DNA of 64,000 nucleotides from Alphaproteobacteria bacterium (GTDB taxonomy: Bacteria; Pseudomonadota; Alphaproteobacteria; ATCC43930; CGMCC-115725). The notes under the pieces are model-generated. The model ran no database searches, was not told where the DNA came from, and saw only the letters and a list, made by a program, of their open reading frames with translations. The stretch covers positions 39,870 through 103,869 of the forward strand of contig JASHOB010000125.1 of assembly GCA_030041335.1 (NCBI GenBank), in the 5' to 3' direction. Position numbers and translations under genes: made by a program. This document shows, piece by piece, positions 39,905-48,900 of the stretch. How positions within the stretch are numbered: the stretch's first letter is position 1; each line of letters starts with the position of its first letter.

Positions 39905-40846
39905 ATGACCAATTTGACGTCCCACAGTATTGGCTGGATCGGCACCGGGCGCATGGGCTTTCCGATGGTCGAGCATCTCGCCAAGAAGGGAGCAAGGGTC
40001 GCGGTCTATAATCGCACCCGCGCCAAGGCCGAGCCGCTGACCCGGTCCGGCGCCAAGCTCGTCGACGGGCCGCGCGCCCTCGCCGGCCACGACATCGTGT
40101 TCACCATGGTGACGGCAGACAAGGATTTGACCGCGGTCACCAGCGGCGCCGACGGTGTTCTGAGCGACCGCGAGCGCGCGCCGAAAATCCTGATCGATTG
40201 CTCGACCGTGTCGGAAGAGACCTCGGCCTGGGTACGCGACGCGGCCCAAAAGCGCGGGACGGCGATGCTGGCGGCACCGGTCAGCGGCAACGGCAAGGTG
40301 GTGAAGGCGGGCTTGATGAGCTTCGCCGTATCGGGGCCGCGTGCGGCGTTCGATGAGGCAAAACCTTATATGGATGCTATGGGCCGTGGTGCGGTCTATG
40401 TCGGCGACGGCGAACTCGCGCGGATCGTCAAGATTTGTCACAACGTCCTTCTCGGCATTGTCGCGCAGGCCATGGCCGAGGTCACCGTGCTGGCCGAACA
40501 ATCAGGCGTGTCGCGCCATGCCTGGCTTGGGTTTCTCAACAACAGCGTCGTGGGGTCGATGTTCAGCCGTTACAAATCGCCGGCCTACGTCAATCTCGAT
40601 TTCGCGCCGACCTTTACGCCGGTCTACTTGCGCAAGGATTTGGAGCTGGGCCTTGCCGCGGCGCGAAAGGTCGGGACCGTCATGCCCTTGACCGCGCAAA
40701 CACGTGAGCTGGTGCAGGGCTTGATCGGGCGTGGTTTTTCCGAGCAGGATTTTGCCACATTGCTGGTGCAGGCGGCGGAAATGTCCGGCCTCAAGCTCAA
40801 ACCGGAAAACGCAGAGGTTGATGACGGGTTGAGCGCGGCACCCTGA
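39905..40846 (+). CDS. NAD(P)-dependent oxidoreductase, 3-hydroxyisobutyrate dehydrogenase family
   Basis: 313 residues. N-terminal dinucleotide motif GWIGTGRMGFPM, arginine after beta-2 (YNRTRAKAE) suggesting NADP(H), substrate-binding APVSGNGKVVKAGLMS and the catalytic-lysine helix ELARIVKICHN. Cleaves or forms beta-hydroxyacids such as 3-hydroxyisobutyrate or tartronate semialdehyde in relatives. Substrate here unknown. Confidence 0.88.
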   Translation: MTNLTSHSIGWIGTGRMGFPMVEHLAKKGARVAVYNRTRAKAEPLTRSGAKLVDGPRALAGHDIVFTMVTADKDLTAVTSGADGVLSDRERAPKILIDCSTVSEETSAWVRDAAQKRGTAMLAAPVSGNGKVVKAGLMSFAVSGPRAAFDEAKPYMDAMGRGAVYVGDGELARIVKICHNVLLGIVAQAMAEVTVLAEQSGVSRHAWLGFLNNSVVGSMFSRYKSPAYVNLDFAPTFTPVYLRKDLELGLAAARKVGTVMPLTAQTRELVQGLIGRGFSEQDFATLLVQAAEMSGLKLKPENAEVDDGLSAAP

Positions 40847-40848
40847 TC

Positions 40849-41139
40849 TCACCGGCCGATACTGAACGGTGCGCCGAGATAGGGCGGGTTCAAGGGCGCC
40901 CCGGGCATCGCCTCCAGGCCGCCGGGTCCATAACCGGTAACCGGCCCTTGATTGAGCTCACGCGGCGCCGGTGGCAGCAGCGGCGGGCTTTCGACCGGCG
41001 CCGGGTTGCGACCATACTCCGACAGCGGCGCCGGCTCGATGGGTGAGGCAAGAACCCCGTCCGGGCTAAAATCCGGTACCTCTTCCTGCGCCATGGCCGG
41101 CACAGCCAAGAGGAGCATTAGCGTCATGAGCCGAAGCAT
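40849..41139 (-). CDS. small Pro-rich exported protein
   Basis: 96 residues from the ATG at 41139 (ATG 41145 also possible). Signal peptide MLRLMTLMLLLAVPAMAQ followed by a proline-rich mature part with no known domain (PAPVESPPLLPPAPRE, GAPLNPPYLGAPF). Converges on the preceding dehydrogenase gene with two bases between the stops. A TATAAT lies only a few bases upstream of the start. Confidence 0.65.
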   Translation of the reverse strand: MLRLMTLMLLLAVPAMAQEEVPDFSPDGVLASPIEPAPLSEYGRNPAPVESPPLLPPAPRELNQGPVTGYGPGGLEAMPGAPLNPPYLGAPFSIGR

Positions 41140-41149
41140 AGCCATAGCA

Positions 41150-41155
41150 ATTATA
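41150..41155 (-). promoter_or_regulatory. -10 element abutting the start codon of the Pro-rich gene
   Basis: TATAAT on the minus strand, ending 4 bases from ATG 41145 and 10 bases from ATG 41139. No ribosome site is visible. A transcript from it would be leaderless or nearly so. No good -35 is seen. Confidence 0.35.
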
Positions 41156-41211
41156 TAGGCTGGGGGCGTCGACCTGCTCGCCGCGTTTGTCGCGGGAACC
41201 GGATATCTGTC

Positions 41212-42744
41212 ATGACCGATCAAATTGATCAGGAATCCACAATCGAATTTCTGTCGCAGGGCGCTTCCTACGGCCGACCGCACGAGCCGGTCCGGCGGAT
41301 CGGCACGCACGCATCGGTAGTGTTTCTGGTCGGTGACCGAGCCTACAAGCTCAAGCGCGCCATCCGCTTTTCCTACCTCGACTATTCGACGGCGGAAAAA
41401 CGCGAGGCGATGTGCCGCGCCGAAGTCGAACTCAACCGCCGCACCGCGCCGCAGCTATATCTCGGCGTCTGCGCGGTTAGGCGCGCGCCCGATGGTGCAC
41501 TGGCGCTCGGCGGCGCCGGCCCAGCGGTCGATTGGCTGGTCGAGATGCGGCAGTTCCCCCAAGACGAACTGTTCGACCGACTGGCCGAACGGCATGCCCT
41601 TACCATGCCGCTCGTGGTCGCGCTCGCGGATGAAATCGCGGCGTTTCACTCCCGGGCGGAGCCCTGTGGCGACCACGATTTCGACCAGCGGATGCAAGCG
41701 ATCACCGCCGAGAATCTGGACAATCTGCGGCGCACGGGCGAGGCCCTCGACCAGCGCAAGGTCGCCGATCTGGCGGTGCGCACCCGAGAAGTGCTCGGTC
41801 GCCTGGCGCCCATGCTGAAAGGGCGCGAGTCGCGGCGGTGTCACGGCGACTTGCATCTGCGCAATATTTGCCTGATTGACGGCAAGCCGGTTTTGTTCGA
41901 CGGCATCGAGTTCAACGACGCCTTCAGCTGCACCGACCCGCTCTATGACCTGGCCTTTCTGTTGATGGACTTGGACCATCGCGATCTTGACGATCCCGCG
42001 AGCGCGATATTCAACCGTTACCTTGACCGCGTCGCGGGACCCAATCCACTAGCGCTGGTGCCGCTCTATCTATCGGTGCGGGCCGGCGTGCGGGCCCATG
42101 TGTCCATCGCGGCGCTGCAGCGCCAGGAAGACGACGGTGAGCGGCGCGCGCTGGCACGGTCGGCTGCGCGCTATCTCGACGCTGCCATCGCGTTCCTGCA
42201 GCCGGTGCAGCCAGGGCTGATAGCCCTCGGCGGGCGCAGCGGCTCCGGCAAATCGGCGGTCGCGCGAGCCCTCGCCCCGGGCTTCGCACCGAAGCCCGGG
42301 GCGAGGGTGCTGCGTAGCGATGTGATCCGAAAACATCTGCACGGCGTGGCGCCGGAAACACGGCTGCCGAAATCGGCCTATGACGAAGCCAGCAACGAGC
42401 GTGTCTATCGCGCGCTCTACGAGGCCGCTGCCGATACACTGCGCGACGGCTATTGCGCGATCGTCGACGCGGCGTTCCTGCGCCCTACCGAACGCGCCGC
42501 GGTGGCCGCGACGGCGGCTGCCGCCGGGGTTGCGTTCACCGGCTTGTGGCTTGAGGCGCCGCCCGACACGTTGCGGCAGCGCATCGCACGACGCGAGCGC
42601 GACGCGTCCGATGCCGATCTCGAGGTGCTTCGGCTTCAGCTCGGGCTCGATCCTGGACCGATCGAGTGGGCGACGCTGGCGGCTGACGGTTCGCTCCGCG
42701 ACGTCACCGACCAGGCCTTGCGCCTCATCGAGCGAAGGCCATAA
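41212..42744 (+). CDS. APH-like kinase fused to AAA/P-loop ATPase
   Basis: 510 residues in two parts. Residues about 20-330 form an aminoglycoside-phosphotransferase-type kinase with HGDLHLRNI catalytic loop and LFDGIEFND metal loop. Residues 335-510 form a P-loop kinase with Walker A GGRSGSGKS and RSDVIRK, zeta-toxin-like. This two-domain architecture is widespread in proteobacteria (COG0645/COG2187 type), but its substrate is not known. A 17-bp perfect inverted repeat lies inside the coding region just after the Walker A motif. Confidence 0.88.
   Translation: MTDQIDQESTIEFLSQGASYGRPHEPVRRIGTHASVVFLVGDRAYKLKRAIRFSYLDYSTAEKREAMCRAEVELNRRTAPQLYLGVCAVRRAPDGALALGGAGPAVDWLVEMRQFPQDELFDRLAERHALTMPLVVALADEIAAFHSRAEPCGDHDFDQRMQAITAENLDNLRRTGEALDQRKVADLAVRTREVLGRLAPMLKGRESRRCHGDLHLRNICLIDGKPVLFDGIEFNDAFSCTDPLYDLAFLLMDLDHRDLDDPASAIFNRYLDRVAGPNPLALVPLYLSVRAGVRAHVSIAALQRQEDDGERRALARSAARYLDAAIAFLQPVQPGLIALGGRSGSGKSAVARALAPGFAPKPGARVLRSDVIRKHLHGVAPETRLPKSAYDEASNERVYRALYEAAADTLRDGYCAIVDAAFLRPTERAAVAATAAAAGVAFTGLWLEAPPDTLRQRIARRERDASDADLEVLRLQLGLDPGPIEWATLAADGSLRDVTDQALRLIERRP
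42269..42307. repeat. 17-bp perfect inverted repeat inside the APH-AAA gene
   Basis: Arm CCCTCGCCCCGGGCTTC (42269-42285), loop GCACC, then the exact reverse complement (42291-42307). The frame stays open and it codes for the stretch linking Walker A and the RSD motif (ALAPGFAPKPGARVL). Very stable hairpin in mRNA. Confidence 0.75.
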
Positions 42745-42796
42745 GGTCCCCGCCGGTCCCTTTGTTTTCGCCTGCCAATCCTTTAGAGTTGCGGCA

Positions 42797-44380
42797 ATGA
42801 GAGGCGTCAAATCTTCTGCGGGCGCAGTCAAACCGCCGCGGCCGGTCATGCTTTGCATCCTCGACGGCTGGGGCTATCGTCGCGAGCGGGCCGACAATGG
42901 CGTGGCGCTCGCGACCACGCCGAACTGGCACCGCTTCTGGCGCGATTATCCGCATGCGCTGCTCGAGGCCAGCGAGACATTCGTGGGCTTGCCCAGTGGC
43001 CAGATGGGCAATTCCGAGGTCGGTCATATGAATCTCGGCGCCGGTCGCGTGCTCTTGCAGGATTTGCCGCGCATCGACCAGGCGATCGCGGACGGGGCAC
43101 TGGCGAAGAACGAGGTGCTCGCCGGCTTTATCGCCAAGTTGAAAAAAAGCGGCGGCGCGGCCCATCTCATCGGTCTGCTGTCGCCGGGTGGCGTCCATTC
43201 GCACCAAGATCATATCGCTGCCCTGGCGCGGCTGCTCGACGCCGCCGGCATTCCGGTCGTGTGCCATGCCTTTCTCGACGGCCGCGACACCCCGCCCCAG
43301 AGCGCCCAGGGTTTTGTCGCCAAATTCGCGGAAGCGACCGCGAATCTGAAACGGTTCCGCTTTGGCACGGTCGGCGGCCGCTATTATGGCATGGACCGCG
43401 ACCAGCGCTGGGACCGCGAAGAATTGGCTTATCGCGCCATGGTCGAGGCCCGTGGCGAGCGGGCAAAGGACGCCGCGCGCGCAATCGAGCGGGCCTATGC
43501 CCGCGGCGAAACTGACGAATTTGTGAAGCCCACGGTCATTGGTGATTACGCCGGCATGCGGGACGGCGACGGGCTGGTCGCTGCGAATTTTCGCGCCGAC
43601 CGTATCCGACAGATTTTGACGGCGCTGCTTGCGCCGACCTTCGCCGGATTCAACCGCGGCACCGTCATCGGCTTCGCTGCAGCTCTCGGCATGACGCAGT
43701 ATTCCGACGCGCTCGATCGATTGCTTGCCCAGCTGTTTCCGCCACAAGAGCCGGACGAGACCTTCGGTCAAGTGGTTTCCGAGGCAGGCCTCAAGCAATT
43801 GCGCATCGCCGAGACCGAAAAGTATGCCCATGTCACGTTCTTCTTCAACGGCGGGCGTGAGGAGCAATTTCCGGGCGAGACGCGAATCCTGGTGCCGTCG
43901 CCCCAAGTCAGGACCTACGACCTTAAGCCGGAAATGGCGGCCAACGAAGTCACCGACAAAGTGGTCGAGGCTATCGACGGTGGCGCCTACGATGCGATTG
44001 TGTGCAACTTCGCCAATGCCGACATGGTCGGCCACACCGGCAACGAGGCGGCGGCGATCAAGGCGGTGGAGACGATCGATCGTTGTTTGGGCCGAATCGC
44101 CGAGGCGGTGACGCGCGCTGGCGGGTGCCTGCTGATCACCGCCGACCATGGCAATGTCGAGCTGATGCGCGACCCGGAGACCGGAGAGCCGCACACCGCG
44201 CACACGCTCAATCCCGTGCCCCTGATCCTGATCAATGGGCCCGCCGGCATAGCCAGTCTTGACAATGGACGGCTCGCCGATATCGCGCCGACCCTGTTGG
44301 CGCTGATGGGACTGAAGCCGCCCCGGGCAATGACGGGTCATTCCTTGATCCATGCTGCGAATGCGTGCGCCACGGTTTGA
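42797..44380 (+). CDS. gpmI: 2,3-bisphosphoglycerate-independent phosphoglycerate mutase
   Basis: 527 residues from the ATG at 42797. Alkaline-phosphatase superfamily enzyme of glycolysis. Mn-binding D23 (CILDGWGY), catalytic S73 (MGNSEVGHMNLG), DGRDTPP near residue 160, NADMVGHTG and ITADHGNVE near the C-terminus are all present. The gpmI-envC-ctpA order is a conserved alphaproteobacterial block; gpmI overlaps envC by 29 bases. Confidence 0.96.
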   Translation: MRGVKSSAGAVKPPRPVMLCILDGWGYRRERADNGVALATTPNWHRFWRDYPHALLEASETFVGLPSGQMGNSEVGHMNLGAGRVLLQDLPRIDQAIADGALAKNEVLAGFIAKLKKSGGAAHLIGLLSPGGVHSHQDHIAALARLLDAAGIPVVCHAFLDGRDTPPQSAQGFVAKFAEATANLKRFRFGTVGGRYYGMDRDQRWDREELAYRAMVEARGERAKDAARAIERAYARGETDEFVKPTVIGDYAGMRDGDGLVAANFRADRIRQILTALLAPTFAGFNRGTVIGFAAALGMTQYSDALDRLLAQLFPPQEPDETFGQVVSEAGLKQLRIAETEKYAHVTFFFNGGREEQFPGETRILVPSPQVRTYDLKPEMAANEVTDKVVEAIDGGAYDAIVCNFANADMVGHTGNEAAAIKAVETIDRCLGRIAEAVTRAGGCLLITADHGNVELMRDPETGEPHTAHTLNPVPLILINGPAGIASLDNGRLADIAPTLLALMGLKPPRAMTGHSLIHAANACATV

Positions 44381-45623
44381 GCTTGCCATCATCCTGTTGG
44401 GCGCCAGTCTGGCGGCGACCGGCGCAGCCGCGGTTGCGGCAGGCGCCGATAGTCCGGTGCAACGGCTCCAAGCCGTCGAGCAAAATGCCGCGGAGAGCCG
44501 TGCCCAGCGTGACAACCTGGCCCAGACGGCGGCGGCGCTGGCCGCCGAAATCGGGGGCTTGCAGCAGCAAAGCGTCTCGGTCGCCGACGCGATGCAGCGG
44601 CACGAGGCCGCACTGACCATGCTCGAAGCGCAGCTGAAATCGCTTGCCGCCGAGGCCGCCGGAAAGACCGCGGCGCTTAACCGGGAGGAGATGCAGCGCA
44701 ACGGTTTGCTGATGGCGCTCGTGGCGCTGGCGCACCATCCGCCGGAAACCTTGGCCCTCACCGCGCCGGATCCGGTGGCCGCCGAGCGCAGCGCGCTGGT
44801 GCTGGGCAATGCCGTGCCGCCGCTCGATCATGCGGCGCACCGGCTCAGCGCCGAATTGCAGCAGCTCGTCGCCTTGCGGCGCGCCATTGCCCAGGCGCGG
44901 GGGCGGCATCATGCCGAGCAAGATCTCTTGACCTCCCAGCAATTGCGGCTCGCCGATCTAATCGCGCGCAAATCGGAGCTGCAGCGGCAGGCGCAGATCG
45001 GCACCGAGCAGCGCGACGAGAAGCTGGTGGCGCTCGCAGCCGAGGCCGCGAGTCTCAGGGATCTGATTGAACGGCTCGATGCGGCAAGGCAGGGCGATGA
45101 GGACGGCCAGGAGACGTCAGCCAAAGGGGGGGCCGCGAATCTGGAGCCGAAGCCGACCCCGGTGGCCGCACCCGCGACCGTGCCGGCCGAACCGGCGAAG
45201 CCGGCGAAGCTCAAGAGTTTCCTCTATGCGCCCGGTAACTACCTGGCGCCGGCGACCGGCCGGCTGGTGGAGAGTTTCGGTCAGCCGAACGATGTCGGGC
45301 TGACCAGCCAAGGGCTCGCCTACGAGACGCGTTCCGGCGGTCAGGTGGTGGCGCCGTATGACGGCCGCGTCCTGTTTGCCGGGCCGTTTCGGGGCTATGG
45401 CCAAATCTTGATCATCGAACATGACGGCGGATATGATTCGCTGATTGCGGGACTTGAGCGGCTCGACGTTTCGGTCGGACAATGGCTGATTACCGGCGAG
45501 CCGGTCGGTACCATGCCGAAAGGCGAGGAAAAACCGCGTCTTTATCTCGAGCTGCGCCATGATGGACAGCCGATCAACCCGTTGCCGTGGCTGGCGACTT
45601 CGAATGAAAAGGTTAGTGGATGA
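44352..45623 (+). CDS. envC: murein hydrolase activator EnvC-like
   Basis: 423 residues. Signal-like N-terminus, long Gln/Ala/Leu coiled coil (residues about 35-245), a Pro/Ala linker, then a LytM (M23) domain (VVAPYDGRVLFAGPFRGYGQILIIEHDGGYDSLIAGL). The zinc-ligand positions are lost: no His in GLAYET, the HxxLYAHL His is replaced in DSLIAGL, and HxH is LYLEL. Degenerate LytM domains activate amidases rather than cut peptidoglycan. Its start lies in the end of gpmI and its stop overlaps ctpA. Confidence 0.92.
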   Translation: MLRMRAPRFELAIILLGASLAATGAAAVAAGADSPVQRLQAVEQNAAESRAQRDNLAQTAAALAAEIGGLQQQSVSVADAMQRHEAALTMLEAQLKSLAAEAAGKTAALNREEMQRNGLLMALVALAHHPPETLALTAPDPVAAERSALVLGNAVPPLDHAAHRLSAELQQLVALRRAIAQARGRHHAEQDLLTSQQLRLADLIARKSELQRQAQIGTEQRDEKLVALAAEAASLRDLIERLDAARQGDEDGQETSAKGGAANLEPKPTPVAAPATVPAEPAKPAKLKSFLYAPGNYLAPATGRLVESFGQPNDVGLTSQGLAYETRSGGQVVAPYDGRVLFAGPFRGYGQILIIEHDGGYDSLIAGLERLDVSVGQWLITGEPVGTMPKGEEKPRLYLELRHDGQPINPLPWLATSNEKVSG

Positions 45624-46969
45624 TGCGTTATGGTCTTTCCCTTGCCGCGACCGCACTCGTTGCCTGGTTTGCGCTCAACCCCGCCGTCGCCGCGGAACCG
45701 CCCTCAAGCGCCCCTAAGGCGACGTCGGACACTTATCGCCAGCTCGATCTCTTCGGCGAAGTGTTCGAGCGTGTACGGTCCGACTACGTCGAGAATGTCA
45801 CCGACGAGCAGCTGGTCGAGGCCGCGATCAACGGCATGTTGAGCGCGCTCGATCCGCATTCAAGCTACATGAATGCGAAGAATTTCGGCGAGATGGAAGT
45901 CCAGGTTCGCGGCGAGTTTGGCGGTCTCGGCATCGAAGTCACGATGGAGAACGGCACGGTCAAGATCGTGTCGCCGATCGACGACACACCCGCGGCCAAG
46001 GCCGGCATCAAGCCCGGCGATCTCATTCTGGCGATCGACGGTGACCCGGTCATGGGCATGTCGCTCAACGACGCAGTCACCAAAATGCGCGGCCCGGTCG
46101 ACAGCGAGATCAAGCTCACCCTGCAACGCGGCACCGCGAAACCGTTCGACGTCAAGCTCAAACGCGCGGAGATCAAAATCCAATCGGTCAAATATCGCAT
46201 GGAAGGCAACGATATCGGCTATATCCGCATTTCAAGCTTCAACGAGCAAACCGACGCTGGTATCCACGCCGCCTTCGACGCCTTCCACCGCCAAGCCGGC
46301 AACAAGCTGATCGGTGTCGTGCTTGACCTGCGAAACAATCCGGGTGGCTTGCTCGATCAGGCGATCGCGGTGTCCAACGATTTCATTGCGCGCGGCGAGA
46401 TCGTGTCGACCCGCGGCCGCCATCCCGAGGATGCGCAACGCTACGACGCCAAGCCGGCCAACGATATCTCGAATGCTGTGCCGGTGGTGGTGCTGATCAA
46501 TGGCGGCTCCGCCAGCGCTTCCGAAATCGTGGCGGGCGCGCTTCAGGATCACCACCGCGCGGTGCTGCTCGGCACACGATCCTTCGGCAAAGGTTCGGTG
46601 CAGACCATTATCCAGCTTCCGGGTCACGGCGCCATCCGCCTGACCACGGCGCGCTATTACACGCCTTCGGGCCGTTCGATCCAAGCGCGCGGCATCGACC
46701 CCGACATTGTCGTCGAGCCGGCAAAGATCGAAAAAGTGGCCGAGCCTGAGTTTCGCCACGAAGCCGATCTGAAGGGCGCCCTCAAGAACACGACGCCGGA
46801 AGCGGTCGGCGAACACCCTGGCGGCGATCAATCAAAGAATGATCAAACGAAGACCGACGAGTCTCTCGTTGATCAGGACAAGATCGGTTCGGCCGACGAC
46901 TATCAGCTGACGCGCGCCATTGACCTGCTACGCGGGGTTTCGATGTTCAACAGCCACGCCTCGAACTAG
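45620..46969 (+). CDS. ctpA: S41 family C-terminal processing peptidase
   Basis: 449 residues with a signal peptide ending near AVA/AE. PDZ domain at about residues 95-180 (GGLGIEVTMENG, AGIKPGDLILAIDG), then the S41 core: LDLRNNPGGLL near 236, the catalytic serine in INGGSASASE (297-301) and lysine K324 in RSFGKGSV. A periplasmic tail-specific protease acting on envelope proteins. ATG overlaps the envC stop by 4 bases. Confidence 0.95.
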   Translation: MMRYGLSLAATALVAWFALNPAVAAEPPSSAPKATSDTYRQLDLFGEVFERVRSDYVENVTDEQLVEAAINGMLSALDPHSSYMNAKNFGEMEVQVRGEFGGLGIEVTMENGTVKIVSPIDDTPAAKAGIKPGDLILAIDGDPVMGMSLNDAVTKMRGPVDSEIKLTLQRGTAKPFDVKLKRAEIKIQSVKYRMEGNDIGYIRISSFNEQTDAGIHAAFDAFHRQAGNKLIGVVLDLRNNPGGLLDQAIAVSNDFIARGEIVSTRGRHPEDAQRYDAKPANDISNAVPVVVLINGGSASASEIVAGALQDHHRAVLLGTRSFGKGSVQTIIQLPGHGAIRLTTARYYTPSGRSIQARGIDPDIVVEPAKIEKVAEPEFRHEADLKGALKNTTPEAVGEHPGGDQSKNDQTKTDESLVDQDKIGSADDYQLTRAIDLLRGVSMFNSHASN

Positions 46970-47066
46970 CATGCGGTCGGCGGATTGACGCGTGGACATT
47001 GCCTGACGCAGGCTCGATCCTTGGCCACCCAAGCGGCACAAATCTGGCGGCGCCTCGGCGAAAGCG

Positions 47067-47561
47067 ATGGCCGTCGATAAGCGCCGAGAAACGAGCCGAG
47101 TGGGCGCCTACCGGCGGGGTGTCGGCATCGTGTTGCTCGATCGCGATCGCCGGGTGTTTGTCGGCCGCCGCGTCGATCGCGACGAAGAGGCATGGCAAAT
47201 GCCGCAGGGCGGGATCGACAAGGGCGAGACGCCACGCGCGGCCGCGTTGCGCGAACTGCAGGAAGAAACCGGCACGGACAGGGCGGAAATCATCGCTGAA
47301 AGCGCGCGCTGGCACCGCTACCAGCTCCCGTCCGGGCTGCGCGGGCGGCTGTGGCGTGGCCGTTACATCGGTCAGGAACAGAAATGGTTCGCGATGCGCT
47401 TTCTCGGCCGCGACAGCGACATCAATCTCGCCATCCATCATCCGGAATTCGATGCCTGGCAGTGGGTTACGCCCGACCGGCTGGACGCGCTGATTGTGCC
47501 GTTCAAGCGTCAAGTCTACCGGGACGTTCTCGCCGAGTTCGCGCATCTCTGGTCGGATTAG
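47067..47561 (+). CDS. rppH: RNA pyrophosphohydrolase RppH (Nudix)
   Basis: 164 residues. Complete Nudix box GGIDKGETPRAAALRELQEETG preceded by WQMPQ, and GQEQKWFAMRF, all hallmarks of RppH. It removes pyrophosphate from 5'-triphosphate mRNA ends to trigger decay. It follows ctpA in the same direction. Confidence 0.95.
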   Translation: MAVDKRRETSRVGAYRRGVGIVLLDRDRRVFVGRRVDRDEEAWQMPQGGIDKGETPRAAALRELQEETGTDRAEIIAESARWHRYQLPSGLRGRLWRGRYIGQEQKWFAMRFLGRDSDINLAIHHPEFDAWQWVTPDRLDALIVPFKRQVYRDVLAEFAHLWSD

Positions 47562-47625
47562 GACGCGGTTCCCAAACGCCGCCGCTTATGCAACATATCT
47601 CATCAAAACACGAGGAGATCGGGCC

Positions 47626-48900
47626 ATGGCACTGACGCGCGAACAGAATGAGCTGCTGATGCGTACCGGCGCCGGCACGCCGATGGGCGAGATGCTGCGC
47701 GAATATTGGTTGCCGGCGATCCATTCGGCATCGCTGGAACGCGACGGCGCGCCAAAACGGGTGCGGCTGATGGGTGAGAATTTTGTCGCTTTCCGCGCCA
47801 GCGACGGCCGCGTCGGCCTTGTCGACGAAGCCTGCCCGCATCGCAGCGCATCGCTGGCGCTGGGCCGCAACGAGCAGGGCGGCCTGCGCTGCATCTTCCA
47901 TGGCTGGAAAATCAGTCCGGACGGCAAGGTCGTCGACACGCCGTGCGAGCCGGCCGATCGGCGTGCCGCTTTCGCCCTCGCGCAGAAAGTACGGGCCTTC
48001 CCGACCCGCGAAGTCGCGGGCGTGGTCTGGACCTATCTTGGCAAAGCGGCGGTACCGCCGCGCTTCCCCGAATTCGAGTTTACCCACCTTCCGGAAGGCC
48101 ATGTCGATATCCGCCGCGCTCTGGTGCGTTACAACTGGCTGCAAGGGCTCGAGGCGCATATCGATTCCTCGCATGTCGGCGTGTTGCATTCAGGATTTAT
48201 CTCCCGCGGGGTCGGCGACGCGCAGCTGTTCGATCTCAATCTCACGATCGTCAATACCGCACCCGAATTCGAAATGGACGTAACCAGCTACGGTTTGCGC
48301 GAAGGCGCGCTCCGCGCCGTGCCTGGCGACCGCACTTATGCGCGTATCCGCCAGATCGTGCTGCCCTTCTTCACCTTCATCCCCGGGGCCAAGGGCGATC
48401 CCTGCTCCGGCCGCGCCACCGTGCCGGTGGACGATGAATGGGATGCCGAATGGTACATTGTCTACGATCCCGACCGGCCAATCACGGCCGAACGTCTCGC
48501 CAATCTTTATCGCGGCGCCTCGCAGGACCGGGAAGATTTCGCCGCCAATCTCGGCAACGCGGACAATCTCTGGCACCAGGACCGTGATGCGATGAAGAAC
48601 GGACATTGGAGCGGGCTCAATCGCAACATCCCGTTCGAGGACTTCATCGTCCAGGCATCGATGGGACCGTTGGTCGATCGCACCAAAGAACAGTTGGGCG
48701 CGGCCGATGCCATCATCGTCAAGGTGCGCCGCCTGCTACTCGACGCGGTCGAGGCATATCAGCGCGACGGCACGATTCCTTGGCGCTCGGACGATATCGA
48801 CTTCGGCGCCATTCGCGCGCTCGCCCTGACCTTCCCCTCGGGCCAGGACTGGCGTCAATTTTCGCCCGACATCGCTGCCCACAAGGTCGCCGCCGAGTAG
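47626..48900 (+). CDS. Rieske aromatic ring-hydroxylating oxygenase, alpha subunit
   Basis: 424 residues from the ATG at 47626 with GAGGAG 8 bases upstream. N-terminal Rieske [2Fe-2S] site CPH-x16-17-CxxH (ACPHRSASLALG ... LRCIFHGW), then the mononuclear iron motif in GLEAHIDSSHVGVLHSG (two His). Resembles phthalate 4,5-dioxygenase-type oxygenases. No ferredoxin or reductase gene is adjacent in the window. Its stop overlaps the next start (TAGTG). Confidence 0.92.
   Translation: MALTREQNELLMRTGAGTPMGEMLREYWLPAIHSASLERDGAPKRVRLMGENFVAFRASDGRVGLVDEACPHRSASLALGRNEQGGLRCIFHGWKISPDGKVVDTPCEPADRRAAFALAQKVRAFPTREVAGVVWTYLGKAAVPPRFPEFEFTHLPEGHVDIRRALVRYNWLQGLEAHIDSSHVGVLHSGFISRGVGDAQLFDLNLTIVNTAPEFEMDVTSYGLREGALRAVPGDRTYARIRQIVLPFFTFIPGAKGDPCSGRATVPVDDEWDAEWYIVYDPDRPITAERLANLYRGASQDREDFAANLGNADNLWHQDRDAMKNGHWSGLNRNIPFEDFIVQASMGPLVDRTKEQLGAADAIIVKVRRLLLDAVEAYQRDGTIPWRSDDIDFGAIRALALTFPSGQDWRQFSPDIAAHKVAAE

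Noticed and set aside
42725..44809. Minus-strand open frame of nearly 700 codons antisense to gpmI and envC
   Set aside because: GC-rich DNA keeps antisense frames open; the plus-strand genes have full motifs, and this product has no recognisable domain.
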